Shown here: positions 51,415 to 52,123 of the stretch, piece after piece
Layout of the letters: each line of letters starts with the position of its first letter
Numbering within the stretch: position 1 is the first letter of the stretch
Assembly (NCBI GenBank): GCA_035760665.1
Contig: DASTSN010000032.1
Span: 1 to 52,123 of the forward strand
DNA: 52,123 nucleotides
Direction of reading: 5' to 3'
Origin: DASTSN01 sp035760665
GTDB taxonomy: Bacteria > Bacteroidota > Bacteroidia > Chitinophagales > Chitinophagaceae
The notes under the pieces: generated by a model
What the model saw: the letters and a program-made list of their open reading frames with translations, nothing else
Databases searched by the model: none
What the model was told of the DNA's origin: nothing
Translations under genes and position numbers: made by a program

Positions 51415-52123
51415 ATGACAGTGGAATCTATTATGCATGATTGGCAAAATGCCCGTTTTAAACCTGTTTACTGGCTCGAAGGAGATGAGGAATATTTTAT
51501 TGATAAGGTAATGCAGTTTGCCGAAACGAAAATTCTAAACGAGTCTGAGGCGGGCTTTAACCTTACAGTATTTTATGGAAAAGATGCCGACTGGGCAGCT
51601 GTTGTAAATGCCTGCCGGCGCTATCCCATGTTTGCCGAGCGGCAGGTGGTTTTGCTAAAAGAAGCCCAGCAGATGCGGGATATTGACAAACTGGAGGCGT
51701 ATGTAGAAAACCCTTTACAGTCGACGGTTTTTGTGGTTTCTTACAAAGGCAAAAAAATTGACGGCAGGACCCGGCTTTCAAAACTGCTGAAAGACAAAGC
51801 CGTGATGCTGACGACCAAAAAAATCACCGATGAAAAAACGCTTCATGAATGGATTCACAACCTGGTGACGGGAAAGGGATATAATATATCGCAGAAAGGT
51901 CTGCGCCTGCTGGCCGATCATATTGGTAACGACCTGAGCCGCATTGAAAATGAAATTGAAAAGATAGCTGTCAACCTCGGCAAGCGAAAAAGCATAACCG
52001 AAGATGATATAGAAGAGTTTGTAGGCGTAAGCAAGGAGTTTAATGTCTTTGAACTGCAGGCAGCCATCGCTTCCCGTAACCTGGAAAAAGCTATCCGTAT
52101 TATTCAGTATTTTGCGGCAAACC
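51415..52123 (+). CDS. holA: DNA polymerase III subunit delta (3' partial)
   Basis: The frame is open from ATG 51415 to the window end (236 codons), with no stop, so the gene continues outside. It reads MTVESIMHDWQNARFKPVYW, then LEGDEEYFIDKVMQFAE, typical of HolA, the clamp-loader delta subunit that opens the sliding clamp. Further signatures are FAERQVVLLKEAQQM (~75-90), LVTGKGYNISQKGLRLLADH (shortened), GNDLSRIENEIEKIAV and SKEFNVFELQAAIASRN near the visible end. It is divergent from the coiled-coil gene. Confidence 0.93.
   Translation, partial: MTVESIMHDWQNARFKPVYWLEGDEEYFIDKVMQFAETKILNESEAGFNLTVFYGKDADWAAVVNACRRYPMFAERQVVLLKEAQQMRDIDKLEAYVENPLQSTVFVVSYKGKKIDGRTRLSKLLKDKAVMLTTKKITDEKTLHEWIHNLVTGKGYNISQKGLRLLADHIGNDLSRIENEIEKIAVNLGKRKSITEDDIEEFVGVSKEFNVFELQAAIASRNLEKAIRIIQYFAAN

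Noticed and set aside
1..52123. tRNA, rRNA, CRISPR, prophage or IS elements
   Set aside because: Scanned by eye for tRNA loop motifs, spaced direct repeats, transposase and integrase motifs; found nothing convincing. A computed scan would be decisive.

Overview
The window is a piece of a Bacteroidota chromosome, most likely from the Chitinophagaceae or a close relative. I base this on protein style (TonB receptor with a CarboxypepD_reg-like N-terminus, PorT-like beta-barrel, S9 and M24 exopeptidases with signal peptides, Crp/Fnr and Rrf2 regulators of Bacteroidota type) and on promoters of the Bacteroidota form TTTG-N19-TAnnTTTG. Both ends cut through a gene. I see no tRNA, rRNA, CRISPR array, prophage or insertion sequence.

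Region 1 (1-7404) is a nitric oxide / nitrite module. A tight six-gene operon encodes a DUF2249-Ric di-iron repair protein (cut by the left edge), a hemerythrin-like protein, a DUF1858-DUF2249-DUF2249 protein, a 12-helix heme-copper-oxidase-like or NnrS-like membrane protein, a DUF59 Fe-S assembly factor and an NsrR-like Rrf2 regulator with three cysteines. It is followed by a lipoprotein copper nitrite reductase (nirK), a second His-bearing polytopic membrane protein and a convergent monoheme cytochrome c. Together they would reduce nitrite, sense NO and repair NO damage.

Region 2 (7872-18865) is housekeeping: an outer-membrane barrel, pyrR-pyrB, coaD, a hotdog thioesterase, a Nudix hydrolase, pyrE, a secreted HMA protein, a DUF486 membrane protein, a peroxiredoxin-like protein, a Ycf48-like propeller, a rhodanese-thioredoxin lipoprotein, an M24 aminopeptidase and small unknowns.

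Region 3 (19420-27232) holds a flavin oxidoreductase and a four-gene operon of planctomycete-type genes: a cytochrome c/DUF1549/DUF1553 lipoprotein, a Tat-exported DUF1501 protein, an NHL propeller, and a membrane protein joining DUF2231, cytochrome c, leucine-rich repeats and carbohydrate-binding-like domains. Its function is not established and it is one of the better candidates for an undescribed system here.

Region 4 (27390-45046) is mixed: an S9 peptidase, an AraC-Ogt methyltransferase fusion, a DUF1203 protein, an alpha/beta hydrolase, a Crp/Fnr regulator, an atypical NRAMP-family transporter, a GNAT acetyltransferase, an S45 acylase, trhO, two tandem paralogous sensor kinases without a response regulator, a lactonase and purC.

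Region 5 (45188-52123) has a TonB receptor with a two-domain fasciclin lipoprotein, two tandem paralogous membrane-anchored coiled-coil proteins of unknown function, and the start of holA.

A recurring signal crosses the window: several genes have a -7-like box only 4-7 bases before the ATG, which predicts leaderless transcripts (pyrB, pyrE, the DUF1549 gene, the AraC-Ogt gene, purC, probably the first kinase and holA).
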